Shown: positions 1 through 10,505, numbered from the stretch's first letter. The stretch is DNA of 64,000 nucleotides from Halopseudomonas xiamenensis (GCF_014219065.1 NZ_JACLGO010000007.1:62001-126000); one strand, 5' to 3'. Notes: generated by a model not told the origin, from the letters alone. Numbers and translations are program-made.

Positions 1-24
1 CTGCTCGACGACAGCACTGCTGAA

Positions 25-1566
<1,542 letters not shown>

Positions 1567-1630
1567 TTAGTGTCAAACGACTGTATGAATAAATCCAGCC
1601 GGAATCATCCTGCTGCCTCTGGAGACCCCA

Positions 1631-3421
1631 ATGCCCGACTACAAAGCCCCGCTGCGCGATATGCGTTTCGTCATGGATGAAGTGTTCGATTTTGCCGCCG
1701 GTTACCAGACCCACGGTCTGACCGATGCGAGCCCTGACCTGGTGGATGCGATCCTGGAGGAAAGCGCCAAGTTCGCAGGGGAAGTACTCGCACCGCTGAA
1801 CCGTACCGGTGACGAGGAAGGTTGCCACTTCGACGATGGCGTGGTGACCACGCCCAAGGGCTTCAAGGAAGCCTATCAGCAGTACGTGGACAACGGCTGG
1901 GCGGCGATGAGCGGTTCGGTCGAGTTCGGCGGCCAGGGCCTGCCGGCTTCGCTGGGGCTGGTGGTCAACGAAATGATCGCCTCGGCCAACTATGCCTGGA
2001 GCATGTACCCGGGGCTGACCCATGGTTGCGCTGCGGCGATCCGCGCCCACGGCAGCCAGGAGCAGAAGGAGCTGTACCTGAACAAGCTGGTGCCCGGCCA
2101 CTGGACCGGCACCATGTGCCTGACCGAGCCGCATTGCGGTACCGACCTGGGGCTGATCAAGACCCGCGCGGTGCCCCAGGCCGATGGTACCTATTCGGTC
2201 ACCGGCACCAAGATCTTCATTTCCTCCGGTGAGCACGACATGGCCGAGAACATCGTGCACCTGGTGCTGGCCAAGCTGCCTGACGCGCCGGCCGGCACCA
2301 AGGGTATCTCGCTGTTTATCGTGCCCAAGTTCCTGCCTGACGCCAATGGCGAGAAGGGCGAGCGCAACGCGGTCAAGTGTGGTTCGATCGAGCACAAGAT
2401 GGGCATCAAGGCCTCGGCTACCTGCGTGATGAACTTCGATGGCGCCACTGGCTTCCTGATCGGCGAGGTCAACAAGGGTCTGGCCTGCATGTTCACCATG
2501 ATGAACAGCGCCCGCCTGGGCACCGGTATGCAGGGGCTGTGTCATGGCGAGGCGTCCTACCAGAACGCGCTGGCCTATGCCAAGGATCGCCTGCAGATGC
2601 GTTCGCTGTCTGGCGCCGCGGAGCCGGACAAGGCGGCGGACCCGATCATAGTGCACCCGGATGTGCGCCGCATGCTGCTGACCATGAAGGCCTTCAACGA
2701 GGGCAACCGGGCACTGGCCTATTACACCGCGCAGTTGCTGGATAACGCGCACTATTCCAAGGATGAGGCGGTTCGCGCCAATGCCGAGGATCAACTGGCA
2801 TTCCTGACGCCGATCTGCAAGGCATTCATGACCGAGACCGGTCTGGAGGCAACCCTGCTGGGCATGCAGGTGTTCGGCGGCCATGGTTACATCCGCGAAT
2901 GGGGTCAGGAGCAGCAGGTGCGTGACTGCCGGATCGCGCCTATTTATGAAGGTACCAACGGCATCCAGGCGCTGGACCTGCTCGGCCGCAAGGTGCTGAT
3001 GAGCCAGGGCAAACTGCTCGGGGCCTTCTCCCGTGAGGTACAGCAATTCTGTGAGGCCAATACGGGCAACGGTCAGTTGGCCGACTACTTCGGCAAGTTG
3101 GCAGCACTGAACACCCAGTGGGGCGAGTTGACCAAGCAGGTCATGGTCAAGTCTATGCAGAACCGCGAGGAAGTCGGGGCAGCATCGATGGACTTCCTGA
3201 TGTTCTCCGGTTACGTCATCCATGCCTTCTTCTGGCTGAAGATGGCGGTGGTGGCGCAGCAGAAACTGGAGGCTGGCGCAGTTGATGCCGGCTTCTACCA
3301 GGCCAAGCTGGCGACCCAGGAGTTCTTCTTCAAGCGCCTGCTGCCGCGTGCCCAGGCACATGTGGAAGCGCTTGAGGCGGGGGCTGATACGCTGATGCAG
3401 CTGGGTGCCGATCAGTTCTGA
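1631..3421 (+). CDS. Acyl-CoA dehydrogenase with N- and C-terminal extension domains (DmdC/FadE-like)
   Basis: This FAD enzyme oxidises an acyl-CoA to the 2-enoyl-CoA and passes electrons to ETF. The 596-aa length and the start MPDYKAPLRDMRFVMDEVF mark the long subfamily (AcylCoA_DH_N plus extra C-terminal domain) that includes 3-methylmercaptopropionyl-CoA dehydrogenase and Pseudomonas PA0506/PA0508-like enzymes. Visible motifs are the substrate/FAD loop MCLTEPHCGTDLG, the GHGYIREWG segment and IYEGTNGIQALDL, which carries the usual catalytic Glu. It is closely similar along its length to the product at 18401-20188; in relatives such paralogues are often neighbours. The exact substrate cannot be read from sequence; medium- or long-chain acyl-CoA is the default guess. 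Confidence 0.92.
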   Translation: MPDYKAPLRDMRFVMDEVFDFAAGYQTHGLTDASPDLVDAILEESAKFAGEVLAPLNRTGDEEGCHFDDGVVTTPKGFKEAYQQYVDNGWAAMSGSVEFGGQGLPASLGLVVNEMIASANYAWSMYPGLTHGCAAAIRAHGSQEQKELYLNKLVPGHWTGTMCLTEPHCGTDLGLIKTRAVPQADGTYSVTGTKIFISSGEHDMAENIVHLVLAKLPDAPAGTKGISLFIVPKFLPDANGEKGERNAVKCGSIEHKMGIKASATCVMNFDGATGFLIGEVNKGLACMFTMMNSARLGTGMQGLCHGEASYQNALAYAKDRLQMRSLSGAAEPDKAADPIIVHPDVRRMLLTMKAFNEGNRALAYYTAQLLDNAHYSKDEAVRANAEDQLAFLTPICKAFMTETGLEATLLGMQVFGGHGYIREWGQEQQVRDCRIAPIYEGTNGIQALDLLGRKVLMSQGKLLGAFSREVQQFCEANTGNGQLADYFGKLAALNTQWGELTKQVMVKSMQNREEVGAASMDFLMFSGYVIHAFFWLKMAVVAQQKLEAGAVDAGFYQAKLATQEFFFKRLLPRAQAHVEALEAGADTLMQLGADQF

Positions 3422-3438
3422 GTGTTCTGCGGAAAATG

Positions 3439-3465
3439 CAGCAGCCCCGGATAATGGGGCTGCTG
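3439..3465. terminator. Hairpin terminator between convergent dehydrogenase and porin genes
   Basis: Perfect 10-bp stem CAGCAGCCCC / GGGGCTGCTG with a 7-nt loop, 18 bases after the dehydrogenase stop. No strong T-run follows. It can serve the rightward gene and, by symmetry, the leftward operon ending at 3536. Confidence 0.7.
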
Positions 3466-3535
3466 GCAGGTTGTGCCTCGGGCCGGTGCAGGCACCCTAC
3501 GGCCAGAAGAGCGCGGCTCGCAGGGGCCGTGGTGT

Positions 3536-4855
3536 TCAGAAGCTTTTGCGCACAGACAGCTGCAGGCGGGTGTTATCGCCGTCACGTCCATCGACGAAGT
3601 CCCGGGTCGCATGCATGAGCTCTCCTCCGATCATGATGCTGTGCAGCGGATACCACCGGTAGTTCATGCGATAGGTGTTGACCTTCTCTGTGCCGAAGGC
3701 CGCGAAGTCGTCTTCATTATTGAAGTGGCCGATTGAGAAGGTAGACGCGGTTGTTGGTGTCCAACGCTGTTCGAGTGCGACCGAGGCGCCCCAACTGGTA
3801 ATGGTCTCCACGCTGCCATCGGCATTCAGGCGCATGTCGTTCGCCCAGCCGTTGTTGATGTAGCGGCCAATACCGTCGCCGTAAACTGCGTTGGCCTTGA
3901 GGCTAGTGTTGGGGTTCAGTGCCCACATGCCGGCTACGTTGAAACCCCAGCCTGTTTTGCTGTCATCATAGTCCACCCCATTGACGGTACCGTCCACGCT
4001 CAGCTCGCGCAACACAGCGGCGACATGGTAGCTGCCCGCTGCGCCGCCCGGACCACCACGCCAGGCTGCGGTAAGGTCCGGCAATCGATCGCGACCGATA
4101 CCACCCAGGCTCTCTCCGTGGTTCGTGGCGCCCAGAACAGGCTGGGTTTCCGGATTCTCCAGTGCGAGTGCGAACTGCCCGAGGTTCATCCTGACCTGTG
4201 CCTGGCGAACGAAGACGCGCCCTGCAGGACTGGAAACATCCAGTAGCGTCGGCAGGCCTACGTAGTCCTGAAAGTTACTCCAGTCCTGACCCGCCATGAA
4301 GCGGCCGTAGCGCACATAACCGTTGCGCAGGCGCAGGTTGTGGGAGTTGCCCATGACTTCGTTGCCTTGGCTACCCATGAAGTCGACTTCCAGATAGGTC
4401 TGCAGCGGAGTATCGGTGCCTACATCGGTGCTGGTGGCCATGCTCATCCGGCTCTGACGCGCCTGCAGGAAGGTATGGGATTGGTCATCCACTGCACTGT
4501 CCGGTGTGTTGCTGGCGTTGAAGTGCTCGCCGTTCTTGAAGCGCAGGTCGTACATCAGGTCGGCCTGGAGATAGCCGCCAAACTTGACTGTGGTGCTTGG
4601 GGCGACCTGAATGACGCCATTTTCTGCGGAGAGAATATGCCGGGCAGGACGGCTTGGCGGTTGAGCCTCGGCAGTTACGGTGGCTGTAGCCGGGGTGTGT
4701 TGCTGAGCCTTGAGCTGATTTTCAAGTGCTTCGATACGCTGCAGCAATTCCGCGAGGCGCTCGGAGGAAATGGCGGCATCAGAGGCGAACGTGGTGGTCG
4801 AGAACAGGCTGGCGGCCAGAACGGCACTGGCAAGCGAAGTTACTCTGATTTTCAT
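3536..4855 (-). CDS. DcaP-type outer-membrane porin
   Basis: A 439-aa precursor with a signal peptide (MKIRVTSLASAVLAASLFSTTTFAS), a short coiled-coil N-terminus (AELLQRIEALENQLKAQ) and then an outer-membrane barrel ending in the typical C-terminal Phe (RLQLSVRKSF). KFGGYLQADLMYD and the RYGRFMAGQDWSNFQDY stretch are typical of DcaP-like porins, trimeric channels known to pass dicarboxylates and negatively charged aromatic acids. It is the last gene of the leftward Rieske operon, 57 bases after the TIM-barrel gene, so it probably admits the pathway substrate. The nic cluster of P. putida has its own porin gene (nicP); this protein may take that role. Confidence 0.82.
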   Translation of the reverse strand: MKIRVTSLASAVLAASLFSTTTFASDAAISSERLAELLQRIEALENQLKAQQHTPATATVTAEAQPPSRPARHILSAENGVIQVAPSTTVKFGGYLQADLMYDLRFKNGEHFNASNTPDSAVDDQSHTFLQARQSRMSMATSTDVGTDTPLQTYLEVDFMGSQGNEVMGNSHNLRLRNGYVRYGRFMAGQDWSNFQDYVGLPTLLDVSSPAGRVFVRQAQVRMNLGQFALALENPETQPVLGATNHGESLGGIGRDRLPDLTAAWRGGPGGAAGSYHVAAVLRELSVDGTVNGVDYDDSKTGWGFNVAGMWALNPNTSLKANAVYGDGIGRYINNGWANDMRLNADGSVETITSWGASVALEQRWTPTTASTFSIGHFNNEDDFAAFGTEKVNTYRMNYRWYPLHSIMIGGELMHATRDFVDGRDGDNTRLQLSVRKSF

Positions 4856-4912
4856 GGGTTTGTCCTTGGGTTATGGGCAGAAGGGCCAATCGGTTGAAAG
4901 AGTGTCGATCGG

Positions 4913-5977
4913 TCAGGGTTGACGGTTCAGTTCCTCCCAGGTGTCGCGAATGAACCGGGCAATCGCTTCGTTCTGGCCAAGCAGCGAGAAGCGGGCATTG
5001 AGGGCATAGTCAGGCAGGGTGATCATTTCGGTGGTGATGTACTGCAGCCGGGAGTCCGCGTTGTCCCGGTGGAATCGCAACATCTTGCGTACCACTTCAC
5101 GGGTCGGTTCCAGCAGGTAGGCGTGCCATGGTGAGTGCCATTCTCCTTCGGCGGGCCGGGTGAAGGGGTAGAGAATCCCGCGTCCCGGATCCCCCTCCGC
5201 CATGGGCATGCTGTTGTACAGGGATAACGCGGCGGCGGCCTGGCCAGGCTCATGTCGTGCCCAGATGTTGCGCGGGCCGTTGGGGGCGACGCTACGTACC
5301 TGGAACCAGCGCACCAGGTTCTGCTCCAGCCATTCGTCAACCAGGTTGCCGGATTCGAATGGATCGATGGTCAGTCGGTTTGCCTCGACATCCTGCTGGA
5401 TGCCAGAGATGCTCAATTCCTCGGGGTTACCGATCTTGAAGATGACATGGCTGTAATCCAGCGTCAGATTGAACGGCACCCCCCGACGCCTGACAGCCTC
5501 GGCGACCGGCGTTATCCGGCGGGGATCCTCTGACCACATGTTCACGTGCAGTTCGAAGCAGGGTTCAACCCCGTAGGTCATCCCTTGGTCGTAAGCCCAC
5601 AGGTAGGCGTCCACTACCTCCTGATCGCTCAGCATGTGACCGTCGGCATGCTGGGCATAAACCATCATGTTGTGCAGGCTGGCGCCAATCTCAGAGCTTA
5701 TTCTCAGATTGCTTGCCAATTGATGGTCGCTATTCCCCAACTGGTATAGCCAACTGGTGGTGTGCACCGGGAGGTTGTATTTGTCCATGCATGCCAGGAA
5801 CTGTTGCTGCTGGCCTTCCAGCGGAAGGCGGTCGAAGAAGTCGAATTCGCCGCTACTTCCTACCAGACGAAATTGCTCCTCGATGGGTGGTTCTTCTAGG
5901 GATACCGGTTTGTCGATTCCGGAATCCTGAACGCCGCGGCCATTACAGCCAATCAGCAGGGGTGAATGGTGTTTCAT
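4913..5977 (-). CDS. Xylose-isomerase-like TIM-barrel protein of the Rieske operon
   Basis: A 354-aa cytosolic protein with no signal peptide. It resembles the sugar phosphate isomerase/epimerase (AP-endonuclease-2) superfamily: a central Glu in VEPCFELHVNMW and an Asp/His pair in LTLDYSHVIF sit where these metal-dependent enzymes bind their divalent cation. The family includes isomerases, dehydratases and other lyases, so the fold does not fix the reaction. The start follows AAGGTGATC and lies 13 bases after the oxygenase stop, so it is co-translated with the Rieske oxygenase. By position it should act on the oxygenase product, for example in a decarboxylation, dehydration or isomerisation that feeds the nic pathway. 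That role is inference only. Confidence 0.6.
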   Translation of the reverse strand: MKHHSPLLIGCNGRGVQDSGIDKPVSLEEPPIEEQFRLVGSSGEFDFFDRLPLEGQQQQFLACMDKYNLPVHTTSWLYQLGNSDHQLASNLRISSEIGASLHNMMVYAQHADGHMLSDQEVVDAYLWAYDQGMTYGVEPCFELHVNMWSEDPRRITPVAEAVRRRGVPFNLTLDYSHVIFKIGNPEELSISGIQQDVEANRLTIDPFESGNLVDEWLEQNLVRWFQVRSVAPNGPRNIWARHEPGQAAAALSLYNSMPMAEGDPGRGILYPFTRPAEGEWHSPWHAYLLEPTREVVRKMLRFHRDNADSRLQYITTEMITLPDYALNARFSLLGQNEAIARFIRDTWEELNRQP

Positions 5978-5990
5978 CTGATCACCTTTT

Positions 5991-7103
5991 TCAGCACGCA
6001 GGGGAGCTCAGCCAAGTGTTTTTCAGGCACCTGGTGTGCTCGGGTTCAGTGGGGGCGGCCTTGCGGCCGCGGTATCGGGCGGCGCTTTCCGTTGCGGTCA
6101 TCTGCTCAACGATGCGGCGCATCTTCAGTGTTGATGCGTCGATGGCCAGCCGGACCTTGCGGAAATCGGGGTGTCGGTCTTCGTTCGCCTGGATGGCTTC
6201 CAACACCTGCTTGTCTTCATTGAAGGCAATCCTGAGTCCGGCCAGGAGACGAGCATCCGTGTCCGCATCCGCAGGGATGTTCTTGACCAGCAACCAGTGC
6301 TGTATACAGGTCTGCTCGTCCACGGGGGTAATGAAGTGGCAGGCCCACATCTGGATGCAGTCGGAGCGGTCGCCTAGCTCCGCACCAGTGCCGGCCGGCG
6401 CTGAACCGAAGTCGATCACCGCGATACAGGGGGCGTAATAATGGTAGTAATGCCAGCGGTCTACATTGCCCTCGTAGTCCTTCAGTCCTGCGAATATGGG
6501 GATCAGTGGCGAATTCATGATCCAGCGCCAGGTTGTTACCCGATTGCCGCTGACTTCATGGTGGACCGGCACATCGCCGTGCCCGGGCGCTGACAGGGTT
6601 GTGGTGTGGACGAAGGCCACGTGGGAGGGATCGCACAGATTGTCTGCCAGGTTGAGGTAGTTGGCTCGCAGGGGCAGACCGTCTCCTTCCAGTACGCTGT
6701 AGTTCGGATCATGGTATTGGGACAGATCGTAGACGCTGGAGGGGTCCGCCTTGTCTTCCTCGCCCATCCAGATCCAGACCATCCCCATGTTCTCGACGAT
6801 GGGGTAAGCCTTGACTCGAATGCTCGCTGGAATACGGTCCTGTCCCGGAATATGTACGCACTTGCCGGTGCAGTCGAACTGCAGGCCGTGGTAGCCACAC
6901 TGGATGGCATCACCTTGCAAGGTGCCAATGGAAAGAGGTGCCATGCGGTGCGGACACATATCTTCAAGGGCCACGACCTGCCCCTTGCTGTCGCGGTAGG
7001 CAACAATGTCTTCTTCAATGACTCGGTGCTTGCTGATCTGGTTATCCAGATCGCGCGACCATGTCAGGGGGTACCAGGTGTTGCGAACGTAATCAGCCAT
7101 CAT
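5991..7103 (-). CDS. Rieske non-heme iron oxygenase, VanA-like
   Basis: The terminal oxygenase of a three-component system. The Rieske centre is clear (CPH ... CGYH near residues 50-75), and the mononuclear iron site is DNLCDPSHVAFVH (D-x2-H-x4-H). Size and the start MADYVRNTWYPLTWSRDL are those of the vanillate O-demethylase/dicamba-type subfamily, which hydroxylates or demethylates aromatic acids. I start at the ATG after AAGGAGAAC; an ATG four codons earlier would place that ribosome site inside the gene. Ferredoxin and reductase genes lie directly upstream. The substrate is unknown; the neighbouring nic genes point to a pyridine carboxylate or an N- or O-methylated relative. Confidence 0.88.
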   Translation of the reverse strand: MMADYVRNTWYPLTWSRDLDNQISKHRVIEEDIVAYRDSKGQVVALEDMCPHRMAPLSIGTLQGDAIQCGYHGLQFDCTGKCVHIPGQDRIPASIRVKAYPIVENMGMVWIWMGEEDKADPSSVYDLSQYHDPNYSVLEGDGLPLRANYLNLADNLCDPSHVAFVHTTTLSAPGHGDVPVHHEVSGNRVTTWRWIMNSPLIPIFAGLKDYEGNVDRWHYYHYYAPCIAVIDFGSAPAGTGAELGDRSDCIQMWACHFITPVDEQTCIQHWLLVKNIPADADTDARLLAGLRIAFNEDKQVLEAIQANEDRHPDFRKVRLAIDASTLKMRRIVEQMTATESAARYRGRKAAPTEPEHTRCLKNTWLSSPAC

Positions 7104-7115
7104 GTTCTCCTTCAT

Positions 7116-7436
7116 TCATTGCCAATCGGGGGCAATAACTACATTTATGCCTGCCGGCAGGTTGGTTACGGGGATCTGGCAGGCGAGCCGTGAGTTCGCA
7201 CGGACGTGATATGCCAGATCCAGTGTGCATTCCTCGTCTTCCGCCGGCGGCGGTAACAGAGGTAGTGCGCTTTCTTCGATATAAACGTGGCAAGTGGCGC
7301 AGACACAGCCGCCGGCGCATTCGGCACGAATGTTGATATTGGCGTCTGCGATGAGCTCCATCAGGTTGCTGGCGGTGCCATCCTGCGTTTCGACCTGATG
7401 CGCCTGGCCTTGCTGGTCAACAACTGTTATCAGCAT
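7116..7436 (-). CDS. [2Fe-2S] ferredoxin of the oxygenase system
   Basis: A 106-aa adrenodoxin/plant-type ferredoxin. Cluster ligands follow C-x5-C-x2-C in ECAGGCVCATC, with the fourth Cys in SRLACQIPV; an extra Cys sits inside the first loop. It should carry electrons from the flavoprotein encoded just upstream to the Rieske oxygenase. Its ATG overlaps the end of the reductase gene by 7 bases and follows a strong AAGGAGAAG site, a sign of coupled translation. VanA-type oxygenases normally use a fused VanB reductase, so a separate ferredoxin plus TrxR-like reductase is a less usual arrangement. Confidence 0.93.
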   Translation of the reverse strand: MLITVVDQQGQAHQVETQDGTASNLMELIADANINIRAECAGGCVCATCHVYIEESALPLLPPPAEDEECTLDLAYHVRANSRLACQIPVTNLPAGINVVIAPDWQ

Positions 7437-8458
7437 GTTGTCTTCTCCTTGCCAAGCCTCAGTTGCATGGCTGTGGTGCTGTGTTGAAAGGTATTGCGTG
7501 CTTGCGGATGAATCCGCTGGATGGCGTGGTGCGCCATGAGTGCTGCTTCGTGGAAGCCTGAGAGGATGAGTTTGAGCTTGCCGGGGTAGTCGGTTATGTC
7601 GCCTATGGCGTAAACGCCTGGCAGACTGGTTTCGAAGTTGGATGTATCGACTGCGACCCGACCGTTGCGCATGGTCAGGCCGAAGGAGCTGACCTCTTCC
7701 AGGCTGGCGACCAGTCCGTAGAAGGCCAGCAGCTCATCGCATGGCAACTGAATGGCTCCGGCAGGCGTGTTCAGCTCAACACTCTGCAGATGATCCTCGC
7801 CGTGAAGGGCGAGGATGGTTCCGACCTGGACGTCGATCTGTCCTGCTTCCATCAGCGACTGCAGCTTGGCTAATGTCGCGGGGGCGGCGCGAAATTCACT
7901 GCGGCGGTGAACCAGAGTGACATGCGCGGCGCGTCCAGTGAGTGCAACAGCCCAGTCCACTGCGGAGTCACCTCCTCCGGCGATCACGACCCGCTTTCCT
8001 GAAAATGCCTGGGCGTCACGGACGGCGTAGGACAATCCCTTGCCATCTACGTACCTTCCGGCTTCGGCGAGCGGCAGTTTGCGTGGATTGAACGACCCCC
8101 CTCCTGCGGCAATGACCACGGCCCGGGTGATGAATTCGTCGCCTGTACTGGTGGTCAGCTTCCAGCGCCCGTCATCCATGGCTTCAAGAGCATCTGCTCG
8201 AGTATTCAGATGAAATACAGGATTGAAGGGCGCTGTCTGCTCAAGCAGGTTGTCGGTGAGCTCCTTCCCGGTCAGCGAGGGGATTGCTGGTATGTCGTAA
8301 ATGGGTTTGTCCGGATATAACTCCGCGCACTGGCCGCCTGGCTTGTCCAGAATATCGATCAGGTGACACTGGGCATTGAGCATGCCCAGCTCGAACACGG
8401 CGAAGAGACCGCAGGGTCCCGCGCCGATAATCACCGCATCTGTTTCAGTAATCGCCAT
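7430..8458 (-). CDS. Thioredoxin-reductase-like ferredoxin-NAD(P)+ reductase
   Basis: A 342-aa flavoprotein with an N-terminal FAD motif GAGPCG, the NAD(P)-binding motif AGGGDSAVDWA in mid-protein and the C-terminal FAD motif YAIGDITDYPGKLKLILSGFHEAALMAHHA. The redox CxxC of true thioredoxin reductase is absent, as in the YumC-type ferredoxin reductases. It is the first gene of the leftward operon and the natural electron donor to the overlapping ferredoxin. Nucleotide preference (NADH or NADPH) cannot be judged with confidence. Confidence 0.85.
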   Translation of the reverse strand: MAITETDAVIIGAGPCGLFAVFELGMLNAQCHLIDILDKPGGQCAELYPDKPIYDIPAIPSLTGKELTDNLLEQTAPFNPVFHLNTRADALEAMDDGRWKLTTSTGDEFITRAVVIAAGGGSFNPRKLPLAEAGRYVDGKGLSYAVRDAQAFSGKRVVIAGGGDSAVDWAVALTGRAAHVTLVHRRSEFRAAPATLAKLQSLMEAGQIDVQVGTILALHGEDHLQSVELNTPAGAIQLPCDELLAFYGLVASLEEVSSFGLTMRNGRVAVDTSNFETSLPGVYAIGDITDYPGKLKLILSGFHEAALMAHHAIQRIHPQARNTFQHSTTAMQLRLGKEKTTC

Positions 8459-8960
8459 TGATATCTGCCTCTTGAATCTGGCTTCGAGCCGTTGTGTCTT
8501 GTCAGGACTTATTCAGAAAACATGCCAACTTTCAATATTGAAGGGGAGGCCCGGTTTAATAGGATATTTGTTGTATTTTTGAGTTTACACTCTTTAGTTT
8601 GGCTCCAGTTTGGTGCAAGTGGCTTGGTCGTGTGCTCCTCTTGGGCGCAGGATTGATGGGGTGGTTATGGATCTATATTCAGATTTTTATGCTTTTATAT
8701 GTGTTTTTTTACTGATTATCGGGTACTTACCGGTTCGTCTGCGTATGGGTGTGTAAAGAGTTGCTCCAGACGTGTAGCTGTGAATCCTTGGGCTCTTAAA
8801 GTCGATACTCTATATATTGACTGGCGGGAACTGGGGCTTGCGAGCTTGCTTTCCCTCTCTTCTGATCCTGTCTGGAAACAGGGCAGACTCAGCAACTGGC
8901 ATGCGCTTTGCTGTGGGTTGGTAGTGCAGAGCTGATTCTGCAGCTGATCAGGAGGTGGTT
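8459..8960. promoter_or_regulatory. Divergent promoter region between the Rieske operon and the tct operon
   Basis: About 500 bases with no gene. The centre (roughly 8560-8720) is visibly AT-rich, as expected for promoters. It contains the shared 33-bp element at 8602-8634. The right edge carries AGGAGG (8950-8955), the ribosome site that sets the TctC start at 8961 rather than at a GTG six bases earlier. Confidence 0.7.
8602..8634. promoter_or_regulatory. Shared regulatory element, copy A
   Basis: Blocks GCTCCAG-(T)-TTGGTGCAA-(4 nt)-CTTGGT-(C)-GTGTGC recur almost unchanged at 14576-14609, where one extra base separates the middle blocks. TTGGTGCAA is itself an interrupted inverted repeat. 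Copy A lies 144 bases ahead of the reductase start. NicR is the only regulator encoded in the cluster and so the first candidate to bind. Confidence 0.6.
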
Positions 8961-9932
8961 ATGGGATTCAAGAAACTGGTGTTGGGGTTGTCCATGCTGT
9001 TCGCATTGACTGGTGCAGCCTTGGCAGACGAAAGCTTTCCACAAAAGGCGGTCTCGATGGTGGTCGTATGGCCAGCGGGAGGCGGGCATGATATTGCGGC
9101 CCGATTGGTGGCAGAACATGCAGCGGAGTATCTCGGCCAGCCGATCATGATCAACAATGTGACCGGCGCTGCCGGTTCCAACGGCATGCGCCACGTCGCG
9201 AATGCTGATCCTGATGGATATACGGTGGGCCTGATGGGGATGCACGCGCTGGTGCAGAGCTATATGAATCCCAACGCGCCCTCGTTGGACAAGTTCGACC
9301 CACTGGCGTTCCTGGCGTTTGAGCCCGGTTCGCTGCAGGTGCGGGCAGATTCGGGTATTGATTCGATTGAGGAGTACGTAGAGCAGTTGAGTCGGGACCC
9401 CGGATCGATCGTGCATGGTAATGATGCGCTGGGCGGCAACACCTTCGTCTATACGACATTGCTGGAGAAATATTTCGACGTTGAACTCACCCGGGTCCCC
9501 TATGCCGGTCATGCGCCGAATACTGGGGCTCTGGTGTCGGGAGAAATCACCTCTGCGGCAATGCCAATCCCGCAGATCGTTCAGCATTACCAGTCCGGTA
9601 CGGTGAAGGTTCTGGGGGTCATGAGCGAGGAGCGCAATTACATGCTCCCGGATGTCCCGACTTTTCGCGAGCAGGGATATGACCTGGTCAGCGGTGACTA
9701 CTTCATCTTCTTTACGCCCAAGGGTGTGCCGGCGGAAGTCCGCGCGAAACTCGAAGATGCTTTTCTCAAGGCGATGGATGCTCCTGAGTTGCGTGAGCGC
9801 GCTGCAGTGATCGGTATTGAAGTCCAGCCAGGTGGGCAGGAGCGCGCTGCGACCGTTCTGAAGGAGCAGGATGCGTTGATCTACCCGGTCCTGTTGGCGG
9901 AAGGGATGGTTCATGAATCGTTGGTCAAGTAA
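8961..9932 (+). CDS. Tripartite tricarboxylate transporter periplasmic binding protein (TctC/Bug family)
   Basis: A 323-aa secreted solute receptor with signal peptide MGFKKLVLGLSMLFALTGAALA and mature start near DESFPQKAVSMVVVWPAGGGHDIAARL, the ligand-loop pattern of Bug/TctC proteins. Its partner genes for the small and large membrane subunits follow. TTT systems import carboxylates, including aromatic ones such as terephthalate, driven by an ion gradient. Placement beside the ring-cleavage genes suggests it binds the pathway's pyridine carboxylate. The receptor gene comes first, and a hairpin follows its stop, which fits the higher receptor level such systems need. Confidence 0.88.
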   Translation: MGFKKLVLGLSMLFALTGAALADESFPQKAVSMVVVWPAGGGHDIAARLVAEHAAEYLGQPIMINNVTGAAGSNGMRHVANADPDGYTVGLMGMHALVQSYMNPNAPSLDKFDPLAFLAFEPGSLQVRADSGIDSIEEYVEQLSRDPGSIVHGNDALGGNTFVYTTLLEKYFDVELTRVPYAGHAPNTGALVSGEITSAAMPIPQIVQHYQSGTVKVLGVMSEERNYMLPDVPTFREQGYDLVSGDYFIFFTPKGVPAEVRAKLEDAFLKAMDAPELRERAAVIGIEVQPGGQERAATVLKEQDALIYPVLLAEGMVHESLVK

Positions 9933-9944
9933 CGGACGGAGGAG

Positions 9945-9962
9945 CAGGGGGCTGTCCCCCTG
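9945..9962 (+). other. Intercistronic hairpin after tctC
   Basis: CAGGGGG-CTGT-CCCCCTG, a perfect 7-bp stem 12 bases after the TctC stop and ten bases before the next start. There is no T-tract, so partial termination or 3' mRNA protection is more likely than full termination. Confidence 0.55.
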
Positions 9963-9971
9963 TACATATCC

Positions 9972-10493
9972 ATGAGAGAACAAATGGCTGTCAATGATGA
10001 GAAGGGCGGAGGCTGCGAGGGATGGATTGACGTTGGCGCAGGGGGCTTTTTCCTTGCGTGGGCGGCTCTCGGTTGGATCGGCCTGTTAAGTAATGACCAA
10101 TTACTGCAGACACAGCGTAGCTGGTTCGTCGTTGGTCCGGGGTTATTGCCCTTCTGGGGGCTGGTGATCTTGAGTATGGGTGGCCTGGTGATGATGCTCA
10201 AGGGCGGATGGAGTGTGCTGCGTCGGGCTGCAGAGCAGGGATCAATAGACTGGAAGCAGCACGGCTATGCGGTGGCCATGCTGGCGAGTCTTGTCGCTTT
10301 GGTGGGCAGTATGCAGGTGACTGGGTTCTTCATCTCTGCTCTGGTGTTCTGCTTAGTGTGGACTCTGACTCTCAGTCGTGGCGTGGTGCGCGAAGCCTAT
10401 CGGGTCACGCTGACGGCGGTAGGCAGCTCCCTGTTGATCGCCGGCCTGCTGTATCTCGTTTTTGTTGAGTTGGTTAATGTTCCGCTGCCCTAG
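9972..10493 (+). CDS. TTT small membrane subunit (TctB family)
   Basis: A 173-aa inner-membrane protein with four hydrophobic segments (around GGFFLAWAALGWIGLL, LLPFWGLVILSMGGLVMML, AVAMLASLVALVGSM and SSLLIAGLLYLVFVELV), the usual layout of TctB. It is poorly conserved as a family and is identified mainly by topology and its place between TctC and TctA. Two starts are possible; the second ATG (9984) is preceded by GAGAGAACAA. It works with TctA in solute import. Confidence 0.8.
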   Translation: MREQMAVNDEKGGGCEGWIDVGAGGFFLAWAALGWIGLLSNDQLLQTQRSWFVVGPGLLPFWGLVILSMGGLVMMLKGGWSVLRRAAEQGSIDWKQHGYAVAMLASLVALVGSMQVTGFFISALVFCLVWTLTLSRGVVREAYRVTLTAVGSSLLIAGLLYLVFVELVNVPLP

Positions 10494-10505
10494 AGGGGTA
10501 AAATC

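Noticed and set aside
1-24. Feature before selO
   Set aside because: Only 24 bases after the selO stop; nothing can be said.
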